This document shows positions 33,892 to 42,260 of a DNA stretch of 64,000 nt, one piece after another (position 1 is the stretch's first letter; the number at the start of each line of letters is the position of its first letter). Made by a program: the position numbers and the translations under genes. The notes under the pieces were generated by a model. The model ran no database searches. It worked only from the letters and a program-made list of their open reading frames with translations, and was not told where the DNA came from. The stretch lies in NCBI RefSeq assembly GCF_014202635.1, contig NZ_JACHHD010000001.1:1-64000 (forward strand), written 5' to 3'. Source of the DNA: Faecalicoccus acidiformans (GTDB lineage: Bacteria; Bacillota_I; Bacilli_A; Erysipelotrichales; Erysipelotrichaceae).

Positions 33892-35020
33892 ACTATGTGG
33901 CGGCTGTCCTTATCTTGCACTGCCTTATGAAACACAACTGAGATTAAAACAAAAACAAGTGGAAGAGCTGTTAAAGGCAAATCATCTAAAGATGAAAGTC
34001 AACTCTGTAATCGGTGCTAAAAAGATTCAGGAGTACCGAAATAAGGTAATTGTTGGCTTTGCCAAACATAAAGGAAAGATCGTTTCTGGTTTATATGCCG
34101 CTCATTCTCATCGCGTCATTGCGACCAGACATTGTCTGATGCATCCCGAATTGATCAATCGCATCATTCAAAGAATCACGGAATACTTAGATTCGATGAA
34201 GATCGAGCTCTATAACGAGAGAACCGGGACTGGCTTGTTGCGACATGTGGTGATTCGTTATGCCCAGAATACCAAAGAAGTGCTGATTGTTTTCGTGACG
34301 GCGAAATCTCAATTTCCTTCTCGTCGAAATCTGGTCAACTTGCTTGTCAAAGAATTTCCGGAAATCAAAACGATCTTACAGTCTGTCAATGCGCGCCAGA
34401 CTTCTGTCGTAATGGAAAATGAAGCCTTCATCCTTTATGGCGAAGGAGTGATTACGGATGAACTCTGTGGTCTGGACTTTACGATGACGGCCAATTCGTT
34501 TTATCAGATCCATCATGATCAGTGCGAAAGACTATACCAGCTGGCTAAGAAAAAACTGCATCTTTCCGGTCGGGAAAAAGTCTTAGATACGTATTGTGGA
34601 ATCGGTACGATCGGTTTGACCTTGGCGGACCAATGTAAAAGAGTGACCGGTGTTGAGATCAACGAGGACTCGATTGCACTTGCCAAAGAAAATGCGAGAC
34701 AAAACCATATTCGCAATGCGGAGTTTGTGGCGATGGATTCCACCAAGTTCATGATGGAAGCCAAACACTTTCATCATAGTTTTGATGTACTCATCTTAGA
34801 TCCGCCGCGAGCTGGTACAACCAAGACCTTTATTGAAAGTGCCTGCAGCCTGCATCCTCAAAAGATCCTTTATATCTCTTGTGATCCGAAAACATTGGTT
34901 CGAGATCTAAAGACCTTTTTCCAATTGGGATATCAGAGCCGGTCACTCGATCTTGTCGACATGTTTCCGAATACGGAGCACGTCGAGACTATAGTGTTGC
35001 TACAAAAGTTGAACTCGTAG
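33872..35020 (+). CDS. rlmD: RlmD/RumA-type 23S rRNA uracil-C5 methyltransferase
   Basis: SAM-dependent rRNA methyltransferase of the RumA/TrmA group. An iron-sulfur cluster region lies at the N-terminus (CNVSKLCGGCPY, then Cys in TRHCLM), the SAM motif is VLDTYCGIGTIGLTLA, LDPPRAG is present, and the catalytic Cys is in YISCDPKTLVRDL. At 382 residues it lacks the N-terminal TRAM RNA-binding domain present in many relatives. GAGG precedes ATG. The mobile element begins directly after its stop, so the last codons (HVETIVLLQKLNS) are probably part of the attachment site. Confidence 0.9.
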   Translation: MKCNVSKLCGGCPYLALPYETQLRLKQKQVEELLKANHLKMKVNSVIGAKKIQEYRNKVIVGFAKHKGKIVSGLYAAHSHRVIATRHCLMHPELINRIIQRITEYLDSMKIELYNERTGTGLLRHVVIRYAQNTKEVLIVFVTAKSQFPSRRNLVNLLVKEFPEIKTILQSVNARQTSVVMENEAFILYGEGVITDELCGLDFTMTANSFYQIHHDQCERLYQLAKKKLHLSGREKVLDTYCGIGTIGLTLADQCKRVTGVEINEDSIALAKENARQNHIRNAEFVAMDSTKFMMEAKHFHHSFDVLILDPPRAGTTKTFIESACSLHPQKILYISCDPKTLVRDLKTFFQLGYQSRSLDLVDMFPNTEHVETIVLLQKLNS

Positions 35021-35025
35021 AAATC
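34978..35025 (+). other. Candidate attachment site (left junction) of the integrated element
   Basis: The 3-prime end of the methyltransferase gene (GCACGTCGAGACTATAGTG onward). This gene end is a known integration target for conjugative elements in Bacillota. Directly after it, gene content, G+C level and style change to mobile-element genes. The right end is outside the window, so the core repeat cannot be confirmed. Confidence 0.5.
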
Positions 35026-35053
35026 CTTTATTTTAAGCACTTTTACGAGCATT

Positions 35054-35236
35054 TCACCTTCGGTGAGACCGACTGGTCGAAACGCGGAAAACGCCTCGAA
35101 AAGTATGTCCGGGTGGCTATAGCAATAGAACTCGTCACTGTAGGCACAAAACTTGAGGACTTATAGACAATAGAATATCACGTTGATTATGGACGTTTAT
35201 TTTCTGCATTTCGCAGTAAGTAAGCGTCCTTTTTTT
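35054..35236 (+). other. Left-end region of the mobile element with hairpins and a terminator
   Basis: No gene. Contains TCACC-TTC-GGTGA (35054-35066). A terminator-like nested hairpin follows: GGACG (35191-35195) pairs with CGTCC (35225-35229), CTGC with GCAG inside, then a run of seven Ts. The latter may stop outside transcription from reaching the replication gene. Confidence 0.5.
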
Positions 35237-35268
35237 GTTGCAGAAAAATGAGGAAAGGAGGAGAGCAG

Positions 35269-35985
35269 ATGGAGTTTGACTATTTCTACGGACCGGAAGA
35301 TGCCGAGCAGTATCAGTTCTATCGGATCCCGAAGCTGCTGATCACCAGCGAGCAGTTTAAAGATGTCTCGGTCGAGTCAAAGCTTCTGTATGGTCTGATG
35401 CTGGACCGGCTCTCTTTATCGATAAAGAATGGATGGTTCGATTCGCTCAATCGGGCGTACATCATCTACACCGTCGAAGATGTTATGGAGGATATGCACT
35501 GCGGGAACCAGAAAGCTATCAAGCTGATCGCGGAGCTGGAGAAGCAAGCCGGGCTCATCAAGAAGAAGCGACAGGGACTTGGAAAGCCGTCTTTGATCTA
35601 TGTTCTGAAGTTTTCCACAGTCTGTCCACAGAAGGATTCAGAATCACATTTCAAGAAATGTGAAAATCACACTTCTGGAGATGTGAAAACTACACATCAA
35701 GAAATGTGGGAATCACACGGTAATAAAACTAATCAAAACCAGACTGAAAATAATGAGACTGATCTTATCCATCTGTCCGTGAATGTCGCCGGCATGGACC
35801 GGGAATCTGATGGGATGGATGGGATGAGAGAGGATCCTATCGAAAAAAGAAAATCGTACGGAATTCATCAGGGCGAAGCAGAATGCGGATGTGATCTTGA
35901 ACAGACAGGAAGCCGAAAGAGCAGATCAGGATCGAACAAAGTAGCAATTACGATGCTTTACAGGCGGAAGATAATAATATATTGA
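35269..35985 (+). CDS. RepA_N-type replication initiator
   Basis: The N-terminal 120 residues (FDYFYGPEDAEQYQFYRIP, LLYGLMLDRLSLSIKNGW, VEDVMEDMHCGNQKAIKLI) are typical of RepA_N winged-helix initiators carried by conjugative elements and plasmids of Bacillota. ATG 35269 follows AAAGGAGGAGAG. After about residue 170 the sequence turns into an unusual, Gly/Arg-rich tail that does not look like a normal RepA C-terminus, so a frameshift or recombination may have altered it. It marks the start of the mobile element's own genes. Confidence 0.8.
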   Translation: MEFDYFYGPEDAEQYQFYRIPKLLITSEQFKDVSVESKLLYGLMLDRLSLSIKNGWFDSLNRAYIIYTVEDVMEDMHCGNQKAIKLIAELEKQAGLIKKKRQGLGKPSLIYVLKFSTVCPQKDSESHFKKCENHTSGDVKTTHQEMWESHGNKTNQNQTENNETDLIHLSVNVAGMDRESDGMDGMREDPIEKRKSYGIHQGEAECGCDLEQTGSRKSRSGSNKVAITMLYRRKIIIY

Positions 35986-36010
35986 CAAATATATTGTCAT
36001 TGTATTATAG
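35982..36010 (+). promoter_or_regulatory. Promoter and operator of the XRE regulator gene
   Basis: TTGACA (35982-35987) with TTATAG (36005-36010) 17 bp further. The palindrome TGACAA-ATATA-TTGTCA (35983-35999) covers the -35 and spacer. This fits self-repression by the helix-turn-helix protein encoded at 36033. Confidence 0.6.
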
Positions 36011-36032
36011 TGGGGTCACGGAGGTAAATGCG

Positions 36033-36500
36033 ATGAATGAGATTGAGAGACTCCAGAAATATCTATTATTAGTCAGACGAACTGTTGGTTGGTCTGCAGA
36101 AGAGTTTGGCGAACGTATTGGTGTAACAAGACAGACGATCAATAACCTAGAAGCAGGAAGAAATAAACTAACTAAAACGCAATATATTGCCATGCGCAGT
36201 GTACTGGATGCAGAAGTCGCCGCATACCCTGATGAAACAGAGATGTTGCGGCTGATTCTTGATGTGTTTGTTGATAATCCTGACAAATACAAAGAGGAGG
36301 ACAGAGAAAAAATCCTAAATCAGGCTAATATGGTTACTCCATCAATTCTGGCAGGCTCTACTTCCAGAAAGGACGTTTCAAAGTCCATGATAACATTTGC
36401 CGCAGCAATGGGTGTTATGCTTGGGGCGCTTGGTCCCATTGCATCCGCTATTGGAAGCAGTGCATGGATCGCTAAAACCATTCTCGGCAAGAAGAGATGA
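36033..36500 (+). CDS. XRE-type regulator with a C-terminal hydrophobic segment
   Basis: The N-terminal helix-turn-helix (VGWSAEEFGERIGVTRQTINNLEAGR) is followed by a helical region and a Gly/Ala-rich hydrophobic segment (about 118-148; MITFAAAMGVMLGALGPIAS). The protein may therefore be membrane-bound or oligomeric. ATG 36033 follows GGAGG. Its own promoter carries a perfect palindrome. Its stop overlaps the first possible start of the next gene (ATGA), so the two are coupled. Confidence 0.75.
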   Translation: MNEIERLQKYLLLVRRTVGWSAEEFGERIGVTRQTINNLEAGRNKLTKTQYIAMRSVLDAEVAAYPDETEMLRLILDVFVDNPDKYKEEDREKILNQANMVTPSILAGSTSRKDVSKSMITFAAAMGVMLGALGPIASAIGSSAWIAKTILGKKR

Positions 36501-36541
36501 TTATGGACCTAACGTACGGATTAGGGGAGGAAATATACGGT

Positions 36542-37627
36542 ATGAGTGAAGTAAGTGCATCTATCATCCCCCGTGATGAGGTCCATATTCTTGTGACAGA
36601 AGCGGACAAAACGGGTCAAGATATTCTTGCAATGAGTGATTTCTTTGGCGGCTATGTACAGCAGCTGGCAGACTCCATACGGGTCAATGCTGTGAACACA
36701 TTTGTTCCTGACATTCCGATTGCAGATTTGGGGCTTATAGGAGAGGTTGTTCAAAGAGCAGAGGTAATCTCACAAGGAACAACGCAGCTGCTTCCTGATT
36801 TTGAGCATCTTCCTAAAGATATTCGACAGAAGCTCAAGGATGGGGTTTATAAGATCGGAGAATCAAAACAGGTAGATGGCAATATGCGGGCTGTCATCGT
36901 TGATGAAACCGGGACGAGAGTAAAAGATGTGACGCTTAAAGAGGTCAACATGAATCCTGGAACTCTTGAAGCATCGCGCTCGATTGCAAATCAGCTGCAG
37001 ATGCGTCAAATATATATGAAGCTGGAATCGATTCAGGATATGCAGTATTTCCAGATAGCTCGCGATCGTGATAGGGATATTAAAGTCCCGGTGCTTGATG
37101 CTAGATATTACATTTTAAAAGCACAGAGCGACAATTGCACAGACGAGGAGAGAAAAGAATACCTTGAAAAAGCTTCCGATAAACTTTTATCTGCGAGAAA
37201 CAGCTTATACTCGGACATGGAAACGTCAAATAATCATTTGATGAAATGGACGAGCCTGCCAATTATGCAACCAGGGTTTATTAAAAAGAGCTACATCGGA
37301 TATCTGACAGAAGACATCCAGATTGTTACAAAAGTGGTTGGCTTAAGAATGCAGGTGCTCGATTATTTGGGCGATACAGCTGGAGCTCAGATAGAGATGA
37401 ATCAGTATAAAAGTGTGATGAGGGATTTCTTTACAAAAGAACTTCCAGGCAGAGGATACTCAGCAGCGGAGATGATTCATCTTAACTACCCATATACTGT
37501 TGAAAACCGAGATTGTTGGCTTCAGTTATCTCAGGATTTGCAGCCGGCGCTAAGGTTAAGCCAGCCGGAGGAGAGTGAGCATATATATCTTGTATCAATA
37601 GAGGAGGAAGAGAATGGCGGAGAATAA
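36542..37627 (+). CDS. Unknown conserved-looking cytoplasmic protein
   Basis: About 361 residues from ATG 36542, which has a GGGGAGG site; an in-frame ATG at 36497 overlapping the previous stop would add 15 residues. There are no membrane helices or catalytic motif that I recognise. The first third is rich in Asp and Ile, and the rest is helical with a basic-acidic pattern (LDARYYILKAQSDNCTDEER). It sits in a three-gene overlapping set with the XRE protein upstream and a zinc-ribbon peptide downstream, so the three probably act together. Confidence 0.6.
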   Translation: MSEVSASIIPRDEVHILVTEADKTGQDILAMSDFFGGYVQQLADSIRVNAVNTFVPDIPIADLGLIGEVVQRAEVISQGTTQLLPDFEHLPKDIRQKLKDGVYKIGESKQVDGNMRAVIVDETGTRVKDVTLKEVNMNPGTLEASRSIANQLQMRQIYMKLESIQDMQYFQIARDRDRDIKVPVLDARYYILKAQSDNCTDEERKEYLEKASDKLLSARNSLYSDMETSNNHLMKWTSLPIMQPGFIKKSYIGYLTEDIQIVTKVVGLRMQVLDYLGDTAGAQIEMNQYKSVMRDFFTKELPGRGYSAAEMIHLNYPYTVENRDCWLQLSQDLQPALRLSQPEESEHIYLVSIEEEENGGE

Positions 37628-37814
37628 GAAATGCTGGGCGTGCAAAAGAACACTTGTTGGCGACTCAAAGCTTGGGCTGTGTCCTGACTGTCTGAATAAA
37701 TACGGTTCTCCGGCGGCTGCAGTTTTAGCTGTTGGAGCTACTGTTGGAGTTCGGCAGCTAGTGAAAAACGGTGGAAAGATAGTCAAGCTTGCAGCAAAAA
37801 TCGTGCGACATTAA
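37614..37814 (+). CDS. Small zinc-ribbon protein with a hydrophobic/cationic tail
   Basis: A 66-residue protein. C-x2-C ... C-x2-C (CWACKRTL and LCPDC) forms a probable zinc ribbon. An Ala/Val/Gly-rich hydrophobic stretch follows, then a Lys/Arg-rich end (VKNGGKIVKLAAKIVRH). AGGAGGAAG precedes ATG, which lies inside the end of the preceding gene. Unknown function; membrane contact is likely. Confidence 0.65.
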   Translation: MAENKKCWACKRTLVGDSKLGLCPDCLNKYGSPAAAVLAVGATVGVRQLVKNGGKIVKLAAKIVRH

Positions 37815-37996
37815 GTAAAAAACTGCTGGATAGTAACTCCTGCTTTTTAAAGCACGGTGAAATGGTTGCGTTTGGAAAGAGCTCAGACATTATTCGAGAT
37901 GATTTACTGCATGAAATCTATGGGAATTATGTCTCTTTGGATTACGGGGAGAAAGTTTCCTCAATCGTGTTTGATCTGGATCTGAACACAAAATAA
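37811..37996 (+). pseudogene. Remnant of an ABC transporter ATPase (C-terminal end)
   Basis: The frame reads LLDSNSCFLKHGEMVAFGK then DDLLHEIYGNYVSLDYG, the typical end of FecE/FhuC-like iron-siderophore ATPases (a GK..ev...ell.e.yg pattern). No start, Walker A or signature motif remains. The rest was probably lost when the surrounding genes were assembled in the mobile element. Confidence 0.5.
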
Positions 37997-38019
37997 TAGA
38001 AGTAGGCTGGTAGTAGGCT

Positions 38020-39165
38020 ATGAGCGAAAAGAAAGATCGAGGCTGGGATTATCTGAATTCCAATAGTGATGATGATTTTGATTATGATCCCGATGGCGAT
38101 GGCAGTTGGGGGTATCAAAACGAGGATGGCAGCGGAAGCTTTTATGGTGCTGACGGCAGTTGGGGCTATAAGAATTCTGATGGCAGTGCTTCTTACTACG
38201 GGAACGACGGTAGCTGGGGATATCGCAATTCTGATGGCAGTGGCTCATATTACGGGAATGATGGAAGCTGGGGCTATAGGAATTCTGATGGAAGCGGCTC
38301 ATTTTATGAAGCAGATGGAGATTCACATTACTATGATTCAAGTGATGAGGATGATTCAGATTCATCATCCTCATCTTCAGACTCAGGCGCAGAAGCACTT
38401 GGGACTCTGCTCGGCTTTGGTTTAGCCGCATTCATGGCCCATAAAAGCAAAAAGGACCAGGAACGGCGTGAAGAGGAAGAACGGCAGGAGCAAGCGAGAA
38501 TACAGCGGGAAATCCAAGAAGAGGCAAGAAGAAACAGGGCGAGAGAGAACAGAGCCAAGAGGATTTCTTTCTATGGACGGCACTGGAAAGCAATTTTGCT
38601 TCTTATAGTCATTCTTGCCGGCACAGGGTTCGGATATTACAAATACACGGAGTTTCAGAAGCTTATTGAGGTCAGCATCTCATCAGAGAATCTTGTTGGG
38701 CGCGACCATACTTCTGTAGAAAAGGCATTGCAATCTGCTGGCTTTAACAATATCCATGACGATATTCAGAATGACCTGGGAATTGACGATGCCAAAAAAG
38801 AAGGTGTTGTTACGGCTGTGAGCATCAGTGGCGAAACAGACTTCACTTCAACGTCCCGCTTTCCATACGATGCACGTGTTGAAATAACTTATCATGTGGT
38901 GAAAGAAATCACCGTACCGATGTCTGCTAAATCAGCAAAGAAGCTGGTCTATACAGATCTGGAAGAACAGTTTAAGGATGCCGGCTTTGTAAACATCACA
39001 TTAGAGGCTGAGTATGACTTGATTACGGGATGGATCACTAAGGACGGATCTATTGAATCTGTTTCTGTCAATGGGGAGACATCGTTTGATGAATATGCTT
39101 CCTATAGACCTGACGTTCCAGTAGTGATTACTTATCATACATTTTCAAAGAATAAGGACGACTAA
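38020..39165 (+). CDS. Membrane protein with WGY/DGS repeats inside and PASTA-like domains outside
   Basis: The first 100 residues carry four to five near-identical units of about 15-18 residues (DGSWGYRNSDGSGSYYGN). A Ser/Asp-rich linker, a Glu/Arg coiled coil (about 145-185) and one membrane helix (about 190-207, LLLIVILAGTGFGYY) follow. Two PASTA-like domains of about 80 residues come last. No kinase domain is present. The topology would place the aromatic repeats in the cytoplasm and the PASTA-like part outside. Function unknown; possibly cell-wall sensing. Confidence 0.65.
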   Translation: MSEKKDRGWDYLNSNSDDDFDYDPDGDGSWGYQNEDGSGSFYGADGSWGYKNSDGSASYYGNDGSWGYRNSDGSGSYYGNDGSWGYRNSDGSGSFYEADGDSHYYDSSDEDDSDSSSSSSDSGAEALGTLLGFGLAAFMAHKSKKDQERREEEERQEQARIQREIQEEARRNRARENRAKRISFYGRHWKAILLLIVILAGTGFGYYKYTEFQKLIEVSISSENLVGRDHTSVEKALQSAGFNNIHDDIQNDLGIDDAKKEGVVTAVSISGETDFTSTSRFPYDARVEITYHVVKEITVPMSAKSAKKLVYTDLEEQFKDAGFVNITLEAEYDLITGWITKDGSIESVSVNGETSFDEYASYRPDVPVVITYHTFSKNKDD

Positions 39166-39167
39166 TT

Positions 39168-39755
39168 ATGGAGCTATCAAGATTTGACTACTATCTTATA
39201 GCCATCAACGCTATCGGTTTTATACTGTACCTCGTGAATACATGGCTTTATTCACATACTGCGGAAGGGCAGATAGACAGGATCCTGACTATTACTTCTC
39301 TTCTTGGCGGCTCTTTGGGAATTGTAATTGCCATATTACTGTTCGACAGGAAGTCCGTTAAGGATAATATGATGTCGAGAGTATTTGTGATCTGTGTGCT
39401 GATCATACAGATCATCATATTTTTGATGGTGAAGGGGCATATTAAAACGGATCTGACCTTTGCGTTCTGGGAATTCTTTGGTGCACACAAAATAATCATC
39501 GTATATCTGTTGGCGATCAATATAGTCACGTTGATTGCATTTGCTGTCGATAAAATCGCTGCGATTGAACATAGGTCAAGAATAAGAATTGTGACACTTC
39601 TTGCCTTGGCTTTCATAGGAGGATCAATCGGTGCGCTGATTGCTATGTATGTTTTCCACCACAAGACGAAACAGGACTATTTTTCTGTGGGGGTTCCTTT
39701 GATTATGCTGATGCAGGCAGTGGTTATCTTTTTCCTGATGAACGGGAAAATATAA
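39168..39755 (+). CDS. DUF1294-type membrane protein
   Basis: A 195-residue membrane protein with about six helices. The C-terminal half has the DUF1294 features: DKIAAIEHRSRIRIVTLLAL, then FIGGSIGALIAMYVFHHKTKQ. The N-terminal half is extra compared with the usual short family members. It starts 2 bp after the PASTA-like gene, so it is probably cotranscribed. Function unknown. Confidence 0.72.
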   Translation: MELSRFDYYLIAINAIGFILYLVNTWLYSHTAEGQIDRILTITSLLGGSLGIVIAILLFDRKSVKDNMMSRVFVICVLIIQIIIFLMVKGHIKTDLTFAFWEFFGAHKIIIVYLLAINIVTLIAFAVDKIAAIEHRSRIRIVTLLALAFIGGSIGALIAMYVFHHKTKQDYFSVGVPLIMLMQAVVIFFLMNGKI

Positions 39756-39821
39756 GTCGCTTCACAGGCGACCATCAAAGTATACCGAATTGGTACACTG
39801 TAGCTGTGGAGGTGACGAACT

Positions 39822-40481
39822 ATGATGATCAGTCCAGAAGGGTATTATGAAGTCAGCCTGAAAGGAAAATCAAAGGCAGAAATTCTGAAAGAAATCAGAT
39901 CACTGAAAAGGGAAATCAACCAGTTAAAACGGTATATGGAGGAGCATTCTCTTGAACCGGAAGAGATGTTTCCGACCAGGCTCACCCGTCTGAAATGTAA
40001 TCGTGAATATCTTGTTCGTGCGATTCAGGCATATGTAGGAGCTGGCGGTATTTATAAACCGACGAAGGCAGAACAGAAGGATCAGGCATTCAATGAGTCT
40101 CTACGGGATATGAAAAGATTTGTATTTGATTACGGCGGATACTTCGGCGGTTATGAGAAGAGAACCTATACAGTAACAGGTGAGAAGGTTCTGTTCGACC
40201 TGGAGCATTCTCTGTATTTGAAGCCTTCAAATCTTCCGATCTATGAACCGTTTACAAAGGACGAATTCATTGAAGGAATTGCAGCGCTTCATATCGGTGA
40301 ATGGAAAAGAAGCTATGTCGATCCTATGATTTTGGACGGTACTCAGTGGAGTGTTGATATCGAGTATGAGGGAGACCACAAATCTGTTCATATCGATGGA
40401 AGCAATGCATTTCCATACAATTTCGATGATCTGTTGGAATTCCTGGGAGTGAATGAGGAAGGTGATGAAGATGAAGTATAA
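39822..40481 (+). CDS. Hypothetical protein
   Basis: A 219-residue protein with a helical, basic first 60 residues (KAEILKEIRSLKREINQLKR, coiled coil) and a mixed C-terminal half ending in an acidic tail. GGAGGTG precedes ATG 39822. It overlaps the next gene by 11 bp. No family recognised. A short hairpin GTCGC/GCGAC (39756-39772) lies before it. Confidence 0.6.
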   Translation: MMISPEGYYEVSLKGKSKAEILKEIRSLKREINQLKRYMEEHSLEPEEMFPTRLTRLKCNREYLVRAIQAYVGAGGIYKPTKAEQKDQAFNESLRDMKRFVFDYGGYFGGYEKRTYTVTGEKVLFDLEHSLYLKPSNLPIYEPFTKDEFIEGIAALHIGEWKRSYVDPMILDGTQWSVDIEYEGDHKSVHIDGSNAFPYNFDDLLEFLGVNEEGDEDEV

Positions 40482-41607
40482 GGACACAGGCTTTCGAGCG
40501 TTTTATCGTCATTTTATAGCGGTTCCTATGAAGGAAAATCTTAAGGTGGCACTGAAGGACTTTCCTGGAGCGGAAGATGCAAATTGTATTCTGACATATG
40601 GGTATATTGATCGAGAGGCCGGTCTGACACTTGAGATCTTGGCTGCAGGAAAAGAGACGAAGAAGGGCTTCAGCTTTGCTGAGGGAAATGACACTGTCAG
40701 CTCAAAAATACGTATCGGAAATGTTGCTGATGATGAGGTCGCATTCTTTGATGACGAAGATGGCAACCTTGCGGCAAGGTACACCGGTAAGCTTGAAATG
40801 CTTCACGGTTATGATGCACCGGAAGAGGTTGAGAAGACCCGAAGCATGACATTTCTTGATGCCAGCAGGGATGAAAGCTGTATTGATGATGTACTTGTCT
40901 ATCTGGTGAAAGACGGATTGAAACCGGAAGGCTGCTGGGTAAGAATCAGCGGACTCGGCGATCATTGGATCATGGGAACTCTATTAAATGAACCAGATCA
41001 GAACTTCGGTTACCACAACGGTGAAAAGATAGCTTTCTTCGTTCAGGAGACAGAAGACAAAAAAGTGATCTGTTATTCTGATATGAATCCGAGCCAAAAG
41101 ATCACAGCGGCTGATCTGGAAGATGGCAGTCTGCTGGAAGCTGCCGTGACAGCATTTAACAATGAACGGACAGAACCTCACTTGATCGATATTCTCGAGC
41201 TCCTTCGTGACAGCTATGTTTGGATTCCCTGTAATGCCGTTCTGAACGAGGAAGATCAGAAATACTGGGATGATATAGCTCGAAAACTGACAGATAATCC
41301 GGACGCAGATCCTACGGAACTGATCGGTACAGAATACAGGTCGAAAGGGGAAACAAGGATGATACCTGATATCCTGCAGAATGGTGATGCATACTTCTTT
41401 CCGGTGTTCTCTACAGTTGAAGCAATGGGAGAATACGGTGAGCACTTCTCTAAAGTTCAGCGGCATATGTTGCAGGCTATTACTCTTGCGAAAAACAATG
41501 AGAAGGAGCTGGCTGGAATTGTCTTGAATGCATTCACAGAACCATTCGTTTTGGATGCGAAGATCTGGGATGTCGTAGAGAACATGAAGTCTCGAATCGA
41601 AGAATAA
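40471..41607 (+). CDS. SseB-like domain protein
   Basis: About 378 residues. The first 230 are acidic and of unknown type. The C-terminal 150 resemble the SseB N-terminal domain: LLRDSYVWIPCNAV, DGTYFFPVFS-like NGDAYFFPVFSTVEAM, then a phrase on VLNAFTEPFVLD. The start at ATG 40471 has GGAAGG eight bases ahead; ATGs at 40453 and 40465 are alternatives. SseB-like proteins occur in many element- and toxin-related loci, but their role is unclear. Last gene of the G+C-richer block. Confidence 0.6.
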   Translation: MKYKDTGFRAFYRHFIAVPMKENLKVALKDFPGAEDANCILTYGYIDREAGLTLEILAAGKETKKGFSFAEGNDTVSSKIRIGNVADDEVAFFDDEDGNLAARYTGKLEMLHGYDAPEEVEKTRSMTFLDASRDESCIDDVLVYLVKDGLKPEGCWVRISGLGDHWIMGTLLNEPDQNFGYHNGEKIAFFVQETEDKKVICYSDMNPSQKITAADLEDGSLLEAAVTAFNNERTEPHLIDILELLRDSYVWIPCNAVLNEEDQKYWDDIARKLTDNPDADPTELIGTEYRSKGETRMIPDILQNGDAYFFPVFSTVEAMGEYGEHFSKVQRHMLQAITLAKNNEKELAGIVLNAFTEPFVLDAKIWDVVENMKSRIEE

Positions 41608-41870
41608 GATATAATCCTGTACTGGGGAGATAGAGCAAGCCTCTGTCTTCCCATTTTTTAAGTGGCATCGCCGCGCAGCTCATCGCCGGTCCCACCAGTG
41701 ATGTTCAAAGGGTTTGGGGCACTTCCCCAACGAGCACGCGGAGGCGTTTGTCTGGACACAGACACTGCTCGCACAGTTACTATTGGCTTGATTTGGCCTA
41801 CCTTTTCTCGTCTTTGATCATTTCTAGCCAAAAACAGGAAAAAACAAGATTGGAAAGATGAAAAAATAGT
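41608..41870. other. Conserved-looking noncoding mobile-element block with hairpins
   Basis: No convincing gene. It contains the hairpins TTGGGG/CCCCAA (41714-41719 with 41725-41730) and TGTCTG-GACA-CAGACA (41749-41764), in a G+C-rich stretch unlike its flanks. I have the impression that this stretch is shared by conjugative elements of Bacillota, where it could be a transfer origin or a structured RNA. That impression is from memory. Confidence 0.35.
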
Positions 41871-41874
41871 CACG

Positions 41875-41918
41875 ATCTCGACAAAACAGATGAAATCTCG
41901 ACGAATATATGGTATAGT
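41875..41918 (+). promoter_or_regulatory. Direct repeats and promoter of the small XRE gene
   Basis: ATCTCGAC occurs at 41875-41882 and 41895-41902 (20-bp period). A TATAGT box follows at 41913-41918. A dimeric helix-turn-helix protein could bind the two repeats on one face of the helix. Confidence 0.45.
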
Positions 41919-41973
41919 ATGTTACAAGTGGTTTTGTATCCATTATTGGGACTCATAATGAGAGGTATATGTT

Positions 41974-42216
41974 ATGGCAGTTTCTTACAAGAAGTTGTTC
42001 AAATTATTGATTGATCGCGACATGAAGAAGAAAGATTTCAAGGAAATTACCGGCATCAGCCAGGGGACTTTGAATAAGCTTCAGAACGGCGGCAACGTCA
42101 TGGTAGATGTACTTGAGAAGATCTGCCTGAACATGGATTGCAACGTTGAAGACATTATGGAGATCTATCCTGATCCGGTTGACAGTACCAAAAAACGTAC
42201 AGCTAGATCAGTATAA
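41974..42216 (+). CDS. Small XRE-family regulator at the head of the defence island
   Basis: An 80-residue Cro-like helix-turn-helix protein (KKKDFKEITGISQGTLNKLQNGG, then VLEKICLNMDCNVEDIMEI). Such small XRE proteins often control adjacent defence operons. It has the same orientation as the helicase run and lies 127 bp upstream of it. The spacer carries an inverted repeat at 42261-42295. Candidate repressor of itself and of the helicase genes. Confidence 0.85.
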   Translation: MAVSYKKLFKLLIDRDMKKKDFKEITGISQGTLNKLQNGGNVMVDVLEKICLNMDCNVEDIMEIYPDPVDSTKKRTARSV

Positions 42217-42260
42217 TAAAAATGGGGTTTTGGCATATTTGATATTTGCCTTTATTAATA

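Noticed and set aside
41658-41873. A 71-codon minus-strand reading frame ending in NITGGTGDELRGDAT.
   Set aside because: No ribosome site and odd composition; the DNA itself (hairpins) is more likely the conserved feature than the peptide.
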